Positions 1 through 11,480 of a stretch of 64,000 nucleotides of DNA are shown here, in pieces. Positions within the stretch are counted from its first letter, which is position 1. Each line of letters starts with the position of its first letter. Source of the DNA: Gnetum montanum (taxonomy: Eukaryota > Streptophyta > Gnetopsida > Gnetales > Gnetaceae); NCBI GenBank assembly GCA_015680685.1, contig MNCI01004529.1, positions 412,173 to 476,172 of the forward strand. Direction: 5' to 3'. Below the pieces are notes generated by a model. That model was not told the origin of the DNA, searched no databases, and saw only the letters and a list, made by a program, of their open reading frames with translations. The translations under genes were made by a program, and so were the position numbers.

Positions 1-314
1 AAGTGAATGCTACAATGATGAAGTAATCTTGATCTTTATTGCCGGTCATGTGCGTGTCCAAGTACGGCACACTCGAATAAAGACACCGTACAATTACATT
101 CACCACACTGCAGGCAGACACGGGAAAAAATCTAACTCTGGAGGGATCAAACTTCCAGAGCTTCGCTACAATAAAACTGGGATCCCAAACAAGGAAGAGC
201 CGCGTCTTATTTATAGATATGGCGGCGGACTGCGATATCGTATACGCGATATCATAGGGGAAGATGCGATATCGCGTACGCGATATTGCAGCCTATGCGA
301 ATCACGTCTCATCA
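1..314 (-). repeat. Right-hand part of a Ty3/gypsy LTR (outer part off-window)
   Basis: The stretch matches the same portion of the complete LTRs at 27777-28737 and 45447-46340: the block with GGGATCAAACTTCCAGAGC, the TATA box (TTATTTATAG at 207-216, read on the minus strand) and the GATATC-rich palindromic module at about 231-290. It ends in TCTCATCA at 307-314, the usual terminus. What follows is not the TACCCCCAT polypurine-tract sequence seen next to the 3' LTRs, so this is either the 5' LTR of a minus-strand element lying to the left or a solo LTR. The left boundary is outside the window. Confidence 0.85.
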
Positions 315-1337
315 CTAAATATAACTAATGGAAGCTTTAGGCTCTCAAAATGGCAAAAACCCCCTTCTTGTTCTAACAAAAATGATAAAAATTTTCCTAA
401 CTCTCATGGGTATTTGTAGGACAAGATGACCATGTCAATGCAATGGGATTACTTGGCACTACTGAAGTTAAATTTTTCTTGCTATTTTTATCCTTTTTTT
501 TTTGCAAATTTTGGAGTAAATATAGGGTTAAATGAGAGTTGTAGGAAGGGTCTAAACATGAGGATGATGTTATTAGCCTCAATGAGGATATCATGAAATT
601 GGTGAAGCATAAACAATGTGAATAAGGATCATGAAATGAGATATTTATGATAAGATGAGTTAAAAATAATGATGCATTCAAACTTTGGAGTTGTTTTTCA
701 TTGAGTAGAACATGTGGAGGTGGTGCATAGACTAGATTTACAAAAGTTATATAAGTGGATTCTTTCCAAAGCAAGCTCTGGCCCTTTTTTCTCTTATATA
801 ACCATCCCACAAAGTGTCTATAGGCACATTAGAGATTGAATGTTGATCAATTCTATATGCGACACCCATACAACTATTGCCTTCAAGATCTTACATTATA
901 CTAAATAAAACCATTAAGTACATAATCGTATGTAGCAATGAGATAAGCAATGGAGTAAGAATAAATTACAAAAATTGAGACATGAGATACTTTACCATGT
1001 TCATAATAAAGATGTTGAAATCATGAAATAATTATAATATAGATACACACCAAGATATATAATTTAATTAGAACATTATAACTCAACATTACCCACCAAA
1101 ATCAAACCCATAACTTGGACTTCTTAAATCAAGAGTCTTACCACTAGGCTAGTACCTCATTGTTCATGTCCACAATAGGTCCTTATGTCAATTAAGATTA
1201 AGATGACCATCATGCCTCTCCTTCTAGGTTTCAAAACAAGTCCATACCTTTACCAATGATATCACATTGTTACCAACCATGACACCAATCATAACCACAT
1301 GGAAATATCATCACTCGACAAGAAAAAATAATATAGT

Positions 1338-1359
1338 TATTAATTAATTAATTAATTAA
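1338..1359. repeat. (TTAA)n microsatellite
   Basis: A run of about five TTAA/TAAT units is read directly from the sequence, inside AT-rich intergenic DNA. Confidence 0.9.
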
Positions 1360-1407
1360 ACATTAAGTTTGAGGAAACTTGACCATAAATTAAGGGGATG
1401 CCTTCTA

Positions 1408-1680
1408 GCATGGGTAACATGTCTTTCCAACATCATAGCCAATGTTAATCCTAGTAGCAGTATACATTTAAGCATGGGTAACATATCTCTCCAATCATAT
1501 GATGAAACAAGTCCAAGAGACCTTGAGATTCCTAGAAGCAACCTACCTTCAAGCATGGGTAGCATGTCTTTCCAATGGTATCCTAGAAATAGTTTTCTTA
1601 TTTGAATTAGTTAATTAATAATTGTATTTTTCTTACCAGAGGACTATCTTCAAACATAAGTAACATGTCTTTCTAGTGAC
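1408..1680. repeat. Four spaced copies of a GCATGGGTAACATGTCTTTC-like motif
   Basis: Four near-identical 20-25 base blocks with the core ATGGGTAACATGTCTTTCCA begin near 1408, 1473, 1553 and 1655, separated by roughly 65-100 bases of unrelated sequence. The last copy has drifted to ATAAGTAACATGTCTTTCTA. The same core occurs inside retrotransposon E at about 51072-51093. Function is unknown; it could be a relic of a tandem array with a longer unit. Confidence 0.6.
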
Positions 1681-2389
1681 ATGGTAAGGCAACACTTATT
1701 TGAGAACATGCTTCCATCAAAATTAAAACATGAGTAATGATATAAACACATGAAGTAGTGAGATCCATAAAGGAGGTTCAAAGAATGAGGCATTATCCTA
1801 ATGCTAAGATAATTTAAATTGGAAGCTCTATGTCATGAATTTAATTCTGGTGGACAATGCTAAGTTATATAAAGTTTTGATTGGACTATATATCTTCAGG
1901 TGTACCTATGTTTCACTTATTTTGAGTTCCAACACCCCAACCCCTTCTTCCCCCCACCTCCCCCAAAAAAATGAGTAATCATATAAACACATGAAGCAGT
2001 CAGATCCATACAAAAAGTAGCATCTTTATTTACAAAAACATAAGACTTAGATGGGGTGTTGGAATCCAAAATAATTGAAACATTGGTATACCCCAAGATT
2101 TATTTAGTAGAATCAAACCTATGACTTAGAGTAACCAAGATTTATTGTAGTTGTTATATCTTTAATTTTTTTTTCTTTTTTCTCTTTTTTTCCCTTTTTT
2201 TCAATTTTTTTTCAACTATTTGTTTTTTACTAAAACTAACTATCATCTGCTACATCTTAACTAGCCATTAACTGTAATGTTATTTATTCTTTCTCTAACC
2301 CTTGATAAATCAATTGCAACTGATGATGAATCTAGTATGATTTGAAACATCTTGCAAAGAAAAAATATGTAAGCTATTAATAATGTAAT

Positions 2390-2790
2390 GTATTAATGTC
2401 ACTAGGTTACCAAGTTTTTACTACTAAGCATACCAAGTGTCACTGCTAAGATTACCAAATGTCAATATGTTTATGTTCAAAGCTAGTTGTACTCATGCAA
2501 ATTTACAAAGTGTGATGAAGTAAAAATATTTAAGCACATAAAATTAAAGAACACTTAAAGTAAATTGTAATTGAAAAGATTAAAATAAGAATCTAGGTGA
2601 TACAATGAATAGAATAGATCTTAATTTCTACTATGCAAACGTGTCTAGGTGCATCAGCACTCAAATAAAATTCTAAACTATCTACTCAATCCATGCTACA
2701 GGTACTTGGCGAGAAAATTCTAACTCCTACAAGACAAAACTACAAAAATCTAGGTAAGAGAATGATTAACTGGTGCTATAAATGTAGTGT
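2390..2790 (-). repeat. Highly decayed LTR relic of the same family
   Basis: Several landmarks of the intact LTRs occur in the right order and orientation in degraded form. TTACCAAGT and TACCAAGTGTC stand where intact copies have GTTACCAGACGTTAAG and TTTACCAAGTG. GTTCAAAGCTAGTTGTACT corresponds to the GTTCAAGATGGTCGTACTT block. CATCAGCACTCAAATAAA corresponds to CATCAACGCTCGAGTAAAG, and ACTTGGCGAGAAAATTCTA to ACTTGGAAAATATTCTA. Termini and target duplications are no longer visible. It is much older than the other copies, and many of the differences look like loss of CpG. Confidence 0.55.
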
Positions 2791-3918
2791 GTACACACTT
2801 ATATAAGCATTTATTGTGCTTACATCAATGCTAAAGTAAAGAATACATCAATGTTGATGCATCAACATGGATTCTTGAAACAATTTTCATTACAAGTTAA
2901 ACATGGTAAGGTTTTTATATTGATCATGAGTCATGGTTAAGTCATGGTGATCATTATAATTTAAAAATAATTAGAAAAAAACTCCAAATATCTCTAAGAA
3001 AAACACAAGTCATGATTTGAACTCTAAATAAACCACATGTCATCATTAAGTTAAAACCAAGTTTCTAATACAAAAAGTAAAATACAATCAATTTGAAATG
3101 TTGAATTGAGAGCAAATCATACCTCATGCTTCAAAGAATAATTAAAATTCAATGTTTTGAAGGTAGATCTATGGTCCAATTCAACATGCATACTTAGATT
3201 TTTTAGAGATTACAATTAAAGCAAGGGTTTAATGCCCTACCTTCATAAAAGGATCATCACCTAGAGCAAGGGATAGAATTTGAAGCAATCAATTCCCATC
3301 AAAGGGCATTTTGTCCATAAAATAAATACAAAATAAAAAATACCTTTTTAATAAAATAAAATTTTTAAAAAAATTTGAAGCAGCCCATCAAACTCTGCTA
3401 GTGTGAAATGCAATGGTAATATATGTTTGTTAAATATATTAGTTGTGATGCCTATTAATTTTTATTCTTGCCTTGAGCCACAAAGCTTGTCCTACTAAGT
3501 GGATCCTAGAGGAATTGATAGATGAGTGAAAGCATAACCTTTTCAAGTGGTTGTATGCAAGCTCAAACCCAAGTCTTTGACTTGAGAAACAAACCTTACC
3601 ATCACTCCAAATGTCCTACCTTTGTGAAATTGGAAAAGAGACTCTTAAAATCAACTAGATCTAGATATTTCTTTATCTAGAACTAGCAAAAACTTTTCAG
3701 ATCTATGCCACAAAGGACTTACCAACATTCAAATGACAATTAATTAAAAACAAAATTAGGATTGTGAATGGATTCAAAGGAGATCAACAAAAAAAACTCT
3801 ATAGCTCATATCTATGCAAGAAATTATTGCTTCTTGTAAGATTATAATCATAAATACTTATGTCATACATAAAACTTGGTAGTTCTTTTAATATGAAACT
3901 AAAAATTAACATGAATGT

Positions 3919-4768
3919 TGATGAGTGGCGAGGTACCCCTACACCCAACCATATCAATCACTAAGGTGTTATGAACAATCCAATCGAGTTCTATGGACCT
4001 ATAGTTATCTCATACACTAGTTCCTCTAAAAGGTGAAACAGCGTTAAGAATGGTCATTGTCTTCCCAACTACACTTATGAGGCTCACGGGCATGGTTTAA
4101 GTGTAATTGAGGTACATGAATTTTTATCATTTTATGTTTTATGGATGTAATCACCTACAACAAGAATAAAGGGTAGAGTAGATTGAAACTAATGTCTATT
4201 GCCTAGCTAGCCTCACACCCGTAATCACCACACTTTCCTAGACACATCCTGAACACATATAACACTGATGGGCTACCAAACATTAAGTGTTGTTGGGTTA
4301 TCAAGTACTATAGAAATGCTCAAAGTAGTCATGCTTGTGTTCATTAATTGCTGGAAATAAATTGCTTAGTTGAAATGCATTAAAATGAAGAGCAAGAAAG
4401 TAAAATGCAATAAAGAAAACATTAAGCTATTCTCAGTGCTGCAAGGATTGCCAAAAGATTTTTTTTTATTCCCATCACACTGTTGTGCTCAGGTACATCA
4501 ATGATCGAACAAAGAATCGTATACATTTTGGACTTCTTCTGCAGGCACTCAGAAAATATTCTAACTTTGAGAGAAATAAACTGCAAGAGCTTTGCTACCT
4601 TTCTTGAAAACTAAAAACTAAACTATTCAAAACTGACTCAAAACAGGATCCCAAGCATGGTATTTATAGACATTGGGAATATACCCCGATGTCAAATCCA
4701 GGCCCCAACATTTTGTATGCAATGTCTCGGCCCCAACGTTGCGATTAACACAAAATGATGATTCATCA
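3919..4768 (-). repeat. Element A 3' LTR
   Basis: The 850-bp LTR begins TGATGAGTGGCGAGGTACCC and ends TTCATCA, giving short terminal inverted repeats. It contains the family's block order, including a TATA box (TATTTATAG near 4669, read on minus) and the upstream palindromic module, here badly decayed (about 4690-4745). It is immediately followed by the polypurine tract (4769 onward; sense strand ends GTGGGGGTA). Confidence 0.92.
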
Positions 4769-6832
4769 TACCCCCACAACTAAATGAAAACTCACCCTTA
4801 AGTGAAGAAGAGGAGGAACTAGTTCTTTACAATATAACATATTAGGTAGGTATGATATTATTGACTAACATGAAAAATTGATTCAAATGAAATAGACATA
4901 CAGACTTTGAGTGCTCAAGTGTACAGAATTACAATTTTTATAATAGTGGGTGTTCATGAGAAGAGGAGTGAACACCCTGAAGAATACTAACATCCAACAC
5001 CTCTTAGTAGCAGGAGAATGAGAGAGAGAGAAGAGATCCTTTGATCACGAATGGTCCTCTTTGTGTGGTACTACTGCATCATCCTTGGTAAAGATAGTCC
5101 CACTTCTAGTCCATGCTTTCCACTGCAATCACAACAGGATCATGAATTAATGCCTTGTCTCATCGATAGTTAAACTCAGCTAAGTTGTGATTTTGGTAGA
5201 TTGGTTTCTTTGGTGGTGTTAGCAAGAAGGCTGACAGATAGGGTAAAATAGATAAGTGATCCATTAAACTTGAAAGAGCTCAATACAAGTAAATATTTGA
5301 AGAGGGTATAAGAATTCACAATAATGAAAAGAAGAATTCACTGAAAACTATTGTGAAGATGTGTACAATTAGATGTCATTGATGGGGTAAATAGAAATAA
5401 TTTGATTGTAAAAATGTCTAAGGGTAAAGAACTTAACTAACCCAACCAAAAGATATGCAAGTGGATCCTCCCCAAAGCAAGCATAGGCCTTTTATTCCCT
5501 TGCATAACTTCAAACCAAAGAGTCTGTGGGCTCCATGGATGATTAATGGTTACAGAAGGTTTAGTACAAAAACCCAAAAATAACTAACTAAGAATTTTGA
5601 CACATCAAACCAAGACATTGAACCAAAACATAAAACCAATAGTGAGGTGGAACATGGAAAGCATAGATGGAAAGAGAGAGAGGATGGAATGGAGTTCCTA
5701 ATTACGGTCACATGAAGTCCTTTGTGGATTTTGTGGTTAAATGACTTGATAGGATCCATCCTTAATCTAGACCAAAACCAATCACTTTCAGTGACTTTGC
5801 ATCGACATTCTAAGACCAATCCATCCCTTAAGAAACAAGAGTGCTCCCACAGAACAATCACGATTCCAAATTAGAGAAGAAGTATGAAGTGAGGAAGGGT
5901 CTTAGTTAAAGGAAAAGAGTCCCATAACTAGTGCTTGTAGCCCATTTATTTTGTCCAAGGGGTGTGCTTTGAATTCCCATTGTTTTTTTTTTAAATGAAA
6001 ACCACACCATGCAAAGACACATGTGTTTATTTTGTCCAAGGGGTATGCTTTGAATCCTCATCTCTTTTTTTTCTATTTTTTTTCTTGATGAGAACCACAC
6101 CATGTGAGGATGTATGCATTTATTTTATCCAAGGGATATGCTTTGAATTCTCATCATTTTTTTTTCGATAAGAACCACACCATGCAAACACTTATTCAAC
6201 TTCCTTTATTGATTGGCATGAAATGGTAAGAAATTCATGGAAACACACATGCACCCAGGCAAATAGAAAGTACAAAGAATACTAAATCCCCTTGAAGCCA
6301 TACCCTATTCAAACCTTTAAATCCTTCCCAATTTTGGAAACTACCAAAGTCAAAAATTTATGAAAGTTTTATTAGTGAAAAAGGGATTGCACATTTCCAA
6401 AACAAGGAAAATCATAAAGTGTGTGGATAGGTGGATGTTGTGGACTCACTACCTATTACATGAAAAAGAAACCATGTATTAATTATCCATAATAAAATTC
6501 AAAGCTAGAAACCAAACACCAACAATTAAATAACAAAAATAGTACATACCACCATCAAGTACGCATTACCAATGTACCTGGCACTTATTAACAAAAAAAG
6601 TTAGAAAATCACATCAAATAAAAGAAAATAAAGAAGAAAGTGTAAATTATTCAAAAGATATCAAATGTACTAATGATGGTGTAAAACAAAAATTAGAAAA
6701 TATTAATAACATAAAAACAAAAATTTGTAAAATGAAAAATGTGTAAAACAAAAAAATTAAAGAACTGAGGAGCTACTTGAATGATTAGCATGAATGGCCA
6801 TCTCCCCCATGACTAAGTTTAAAGGAGGAGAT
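4769..6832 (-). other. Element A polypurine tract and noncoding 3' region
   Basis: The stretch runs from the polypurine tract (4769-4781 on the plus strand, TACCCCCACAACT) to the end of the integrase region. No third ORF is present here, unlike element B. A splice-acceptor-like TTGTGATTGCAG remains on the minus strand near 5123-5142, at the place where B has it before its ORF3. The block around 5460-5540 (AAGTGGATCCTCCCC, AGTCTGTGGG) is conserved in all elements of the window. A tandem repeat follows at 5945-6190, and loose GTAAAACAAAAA units occur at about 6683-6760. Confidence 0.75.
5945..6190 (-). repeat. Three-copy tandem repeat (81-93 bp unit) with poly-T runs
   Basis: Copies start at 5945, 6026 and 6119. 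Each reads TTTATTTTGTCCAAGGGGTG-like sequence, then TGCTTTGAAT, a T-run of 8-10, and a GAACCACACCATG-like block. B has two related copies (17571-17790), D and E one each, and the assembly gap in C falls exactly inside the equivalent unit. It lies in the untranslated region downstream of pol. Confidence 0.85.
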
Positions 6833-8152
6833 TCAAAATATGGAGCATGGTTGTCCATCTGACGAGGTTTTTGTTATGTTAGTTGGCATATGCTGATAAA
6901 AAGGTTTAATTTGTTGAATGTTGACAAGTTGTTTCTTGTTTGGGCTCTCACGTTTATAGATTATCATGGCCCCTGAAGGAAAAGTCTCGTAAATGATGTA
7001 AGGTCCCTCCCACAACATTTGGAACTTAGTTCATTGAGGCACATGTGCAAGGTTCTAGTAGAAAACCTTATCTCCTGGTTAAAATTTAACTTTTCTAATT
7101 TTTAGGTCATGACATGTTTTGTTGTAAACCTTGTGCAACTCGTTAGATGATAAGGTTACTAATCAGTTTTCATCAATCAGGTTGAGATTCATTAGTCTTT
7201 CCTTTTGGGCTAGACTTAAGTCAAGGTCAAGGTCACAACCCGTTGAAAGTGTAAAGAGTTTACATTGAATAGGAAGTGTTGGTAGTTTGCTGTACATAAG
7301 CTCATAAGGAGAGTAGCCTATAGGAAGTTTCCAAGTTAAGCAATAGGCCCAAAGGGCATCATTCAATTTTGTGTTCCAGTCCTTCCTATACATGCTAACA
7401 GTTCTTGTTAGTATTCTTGTGATTTTCCTATTAGTAACCTCAGCTTGACCATTAGCTTAGGGATGGTAAGGTGTTGTGAGTTTGTGTTCAACCCCTAAGC
7501 ATTGCATAATATTTTGAAAATTAGTGCCTATAAAATGAGTTCCATTATCAAAAATCAATGCACATGGCACACCAAACCTATTTACAACATTTTGTTATAC
7601 AAACTGAGCAATAGTAGAAGATGTACAGTCGATGATGGCTGCTGCTTTTACCCATTTTGTACAATATTCAACAGCGACTATGATGTATGTCTTTCCATTC
7701 TACATGGGTGTGATGGGACCCATGAAATCAATGCCTCAAATGTCAAATGGTTCTAAAGGTTGAATCCATTGTTGAGGTCCCTCCATTTAAGTAGTCATTC
7801 CACCATCCTGTTGGCATTGTTCACAAGAGTGGATGAAATGGTGAGCATCCCTAAAGAGTATTGGCCAATAGTACCCTACCATTAGGATTTTAATGGCCAT
7901 GCATCTCCCAGCATAGTGTCCTCCACAAGAACCTTCATGAGCATCTTGGAGAACATGTGGTTGATTAACATCAGGGACACACAAATGAACTAGCCTATCG
8001 ACACACACCTTGTAGAGGTGTCTGTTGATCTCCATGAAGTGCTTTACTTGGTGAAGAAACTGTTGTTTCCTCCAGTGGTCCAACCCTTGTGGCATCTCCT
8101 GAGTGAGAAGATAGGTGAGACTGTTATCATACCATTTTGGCTCATTGGGCAT
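6833..8152 (-). pseudogene. Element A integrase (decayed)
   Basis: The minus-strand frames show the N-terminal zinc-binding region (HEGSCGGH followed by CEQC) near 7815-7960. The catalytic core follows with GIDFM, IFDNGTHF and the downstream glutamate region (GQAEVTNR). After it comes the C-terminal part containing [18 protein letters not shown] and a final LWEGPYIIYETFPSG segment. Integrase would join the cDNA to host DNA. Several in-frame stops break it, including before GNGQ-equivalent and MEGP positions, so it is not functional. The element B copy at 18366-19640 is clearly homologous. Confidence 0.88.
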
Positions 8153-9520
8153 TTATTTAGTCATTACTCTAGCAAAGAGGAGTTCATCAAGAAATGTATC
8201 AAATAATGGGTTGTCTTCCTCTTTATCATCCCATCGCAACCGAGACAAGTGATCAACGATCACATTCTTAATGCCCTTTCTATCTACCATTGTAAGATCA
8301 AACTCCTGCAAGATCACCAACCACCAAATGACATGGGGGCTCACCATTGGCTTATTCATTAGGAAGTGTATGGCACTGTGGTCTGTGTGCACAAACACCT
8401 TGTATCCAGGCACATAGTGCCTAAACTTCTCTAGAACAAACACCATTACCATCAATTCTTTTTTTGTAGTGGTGTAGCTCAATTGTGCACCCACAATGCT
8501 TTGACTAGTGCAGTGGATGTAGTATGGACATTTCTTATCATCTAACATCATCAACATAACTCCCAGAGCATAATTCAATGCATTCATCATGATGTGAAAT
8601 GGTCTGGACCAATCAGGTGCTTGTAGAATTGGAGTTTCCATAAGCCTTTCTTCTAGTTACTGGAATGTTTTTTCACATTCTAGGGTCTAGAAAAAAGGAG
8701 CATCTTTCTTTGTTAGTTCAACCAATGGTTTTGTGATCTTACAGAAATTCTCTATGAATCGCCGATAGTAGCCAGTGTGTCTAAGGAATGACCAAACATC
8801 TTTAACTATTTCCAGCTAGCGGGTTATCCCTTAGTTGACCCTCATTTTTTCAAGGTCCACCTCAATTCCTACTTGCAATATTTTGCGCCTTAATATAATG
8901 CCCTCCTAGACCATGAGGTGACTTTTCTACCAATTGAGCTACCACTTAGTTTCAACACATCGTTTCAGCACTTACTCAAGGTGGTCCAAGGCTTGCTCAA
9001 ATGTAGTTCCATAGGTGGAGAAGTCATTCATGAAGACTTCTACATCACTACTGATCTACTATTGAAAGATTCTTAGGACTAGGTGTTGAAATGTGGCAGG
9101 AGCATTGTGCAGGCCAAATAGCATCTTAAAATATGCAAAAGTCCCCAAAGGACTTGTGTGTTATTTTTTCTTGGTCTTCTGGTGCGATTTGAATTTGGTT
9201 ATAGCCACTATAACCATATAGGAAGCTACAGAAGCAATGCCTTGATTTTGTTTCTAGTACCTAGTCAAAAAATGGAAATGGAAAATGATCCTTGAATGTT
9301 GTCATATTCATCAACCTAAAATCGATACAAACCTTCCACTTACCAACTTTCTTTGGTACAATTACAAGTGGACTAAACCACTCGAGATTCGCAATGGGAT
9401 AGATGAACACACCTTGAGGAGTTGCTTGATTTCCTCCTTGATGATTTTCTTTAATTTGGGGTTCAACTACCTTTGTGGCTATCATTTTGTCTTTATGGTT
9501 GAGTCAGTGTAAATGCAATG
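8153..9520 (-). pseudogene. Element A reverse transcriptase and RNase H (decayed, active site lost)
   Basis: RT is visible from about 9485 (IYPIANLEW, SPLVIVPKK, VCIDFRLMNM) downward, and RNase H from about 8641 (YALGVML, ELMVMVFVL, TDHSAIHFLMNK). The RT catalytic box reads FMND at 9023-9034 where the sister element B has FMDD, a single G-to-A change on the coding strand. The first RNase H aspartate also looks changed (MMNALNY against MMDASNY in B). Many stops and frameshifts are present. RT and RNase H would make the cDNA from element RNA, but this copy could not. Confidence 0.88.
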
Positions 9521-9997
9521 CTGACATATCCTAGGATCAATCCCTATGAGTTCAGGATATGACCAAGCAAAAGCTATTGACCATCTTTCAACTACCTTCG
9601 ATAGTATCTCTTTCTATTCTAGAGCAAGTCTTGCATTGATTATAACCAACTTCTTATTTTTCAAAAATACATATTCCATTCCAGCCAGTAGCATTTTTAG
9701 TTCAAGGGGCTATTGCTTGAAGTTCTCAGGAATTTCCAACTCTTTGCAATAGGTATCATCATTTGTATCATTAGAGAGTTGGTGATGAACTTGCTCTAGT
9801 TCATCCATGCTTGTAGCATATTTACATGTCAAGCTCTCAGCTGGTTCCATGCATAGTGTGCTGCTTTTTGAATCAGTAGTCAACCACTAGGTGACCTCCT
9901 ATTTTGTGGCTACTGCATACAAACACCTTTGAATTTCTACTTCTGGCACATATTGCTTACATGCAGAGATGGATGCTTAGTTGATGGCCCAAATTTT

Positions 9998-11480
9998 CTA
10001 CACACAATTGCACCCACTCTCACTATACACGACGCATGGAACTCTCTTCTTCTTAATCTTTTCAAATGCATTTTCTTTAGAGATTTCTAGGAAAGATCTC
10101 TGATGCCCATTCTTGCATCTACGATGCTTAGCCATGCTTTTCCCATGATGATTGGGAAGTCCCCTTTGTAGTTCTTTACTTTGATTACTAGGAAGTTGAT
10201 AGGAAAGACCACCCATAGATAATGATCACTATGTCTTCTACTAATCCCAATGGAACAGTGATGGACTGGTCTACCAATTCTAATCTGATGTTGCTCTTCT
10301 TAAGAAAAGGAAAGTTCCAAGCAGTGTACTTCTCATGAGAAATCAAATTAACACCAGAACCTAAATCTAGAAGAGCTGATGAGTCATGGTCTGTCAGGCC
10401 CTATTATCATAGCCCTGTTATCACAGCTGTGTTATTGCATGTGCGATATCGCGTACGCGTTATCATGGCCTACATGCGATATCGCATATGCGATATCGCG
10501 ATTCCGGTGTGAGCCTATAAATGAAAGGTGGCACACTTGGTTTTGGCATTAGTTATTAGATTTTATTGTAAGTTTTTAAGTTTAAGTTCCTCTCAACCCT
10601 TTCCTCCCAATGCATGCCCGTAGTATGGTAATTGTAATTGTACGACATCCTTATTCGAGTGTGACGTACTTGGACACACACATGACCGGCAATAAAGATC
10701 GAGATTACTTCACCATTGCAACATCCACTTAGCTTAATTATTAATTTAATTGTTATTTATTTAACTATTATTTACTACTTTCTTAGTTAATATCTCTTCA
10801 CCCTAAACTCTTATTAAACACGGAATGAGTATGACTTAATCACAAGCATTTAAGTGTGACTACTTGGTAACCCAGTAGCGTGCTTAGGCCATGCGCTTGG
10901 TAATCCCAGTGGTAGTTGTGCATGAGGTCCAAGATGTGTATGAATGATTAAGGAACGGATGCTCATCGCACTTAGGCTAGTTAGATTCTCTCTCACTCTC
11001 TCTCTCCTAGCTTAGTTCATATTATTTTCCATTATCTCCAAGAGTAGCATTAGTATAGAAACACATCATACACGTCACTCTAGACTAAACCATATGTGAC
11101 AAAGTTAACACTAGTCCAGATGGGAAGATAGCGAACTATGATCTAAGAATAGCTGTCTAGATACAACAACTAGTCCATCTGCGGAGTTCAACTAAATCAT
11201 GCATGAAATGCTCGTATTCGTATGGTTGAGTGTAGGGGTACCTCACCACTCATCAAGAGCCTTGTACAATTCATTCCCAGCAATCTGTAAATGAATTAAA
11301 AGACTTTTAGGATCAACTAATTTCCTGGGAAGGTTTCTTGCATAGATCCAATCAAACACAATGTGAGTAAGCATTACAATATGGATCCTTGGTAGAGTTT
11401 GGTTTGAAGGAGGCTTAAAGGAATTTGATATGGAGGAAGAGGCAGGAGTAGGGTTATTAATTACAGGTGTAAGTGAAGCC
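9998..11480 (-). pseudogene. Element A aspartic protease, split by a solo LTR
   Basis: The part upstream of the insertion (11255-11480, minus) reads down to LQIAGNELYKAL. The part downstream (10378 to about 9998) starts at LLDLGSGVNLIS. Removing the LTR and one AGAGC copy joins the frame at KALLDLGSG. The catalytic triad has become DLG instead of DSG (C-to-T), whereas B and C keep DSG. The region after it (ITVPLGLVED-like, then SYQLPSNQSKEL) matches the protease of B with frame disruptions. It would have processed the Gag-Pol polyprotein. Confidence 0.88.
10379..11254 (+). mobile_element. Inverted solo LTR inserted in the protease of element A
   Basis: The 876-bp LTR starts TGATGAGTCATGG and ends ACCTCACCACTCATCA. 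It is flanked by a perfect 5-bp duplication AGAGC (10374-10378 and 11255-11259). Its block order is the reverse complement of all other LTRs in the window, so its transcriptional sense is plus. The GATATC palindromic module lies at about 10437-10502, and a TATA box (CCTATAAATG) at about 10515. No internal sequence remains, which fits LTR-LTR recombination of a full element that had landed here. Confidence 0.95.

Larger units (their letters stand above)
315..3913. other. AT-rich intergenic DNA with old repeat relics
   Basis: No coding region could be supported on either strand; the short reading frames here have no recognisable protein character. The stretch holds a (TTAA)n run, a spaced repeat at 1408-1680, a direct repeat of about 40 bases (1733-1772 against 1974-2012, both with ATATAAACACATGAAG) and a decayed LTR at about 2390-2790, described separately. 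The rest shows nothing I can name. Confidence 0.6.
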
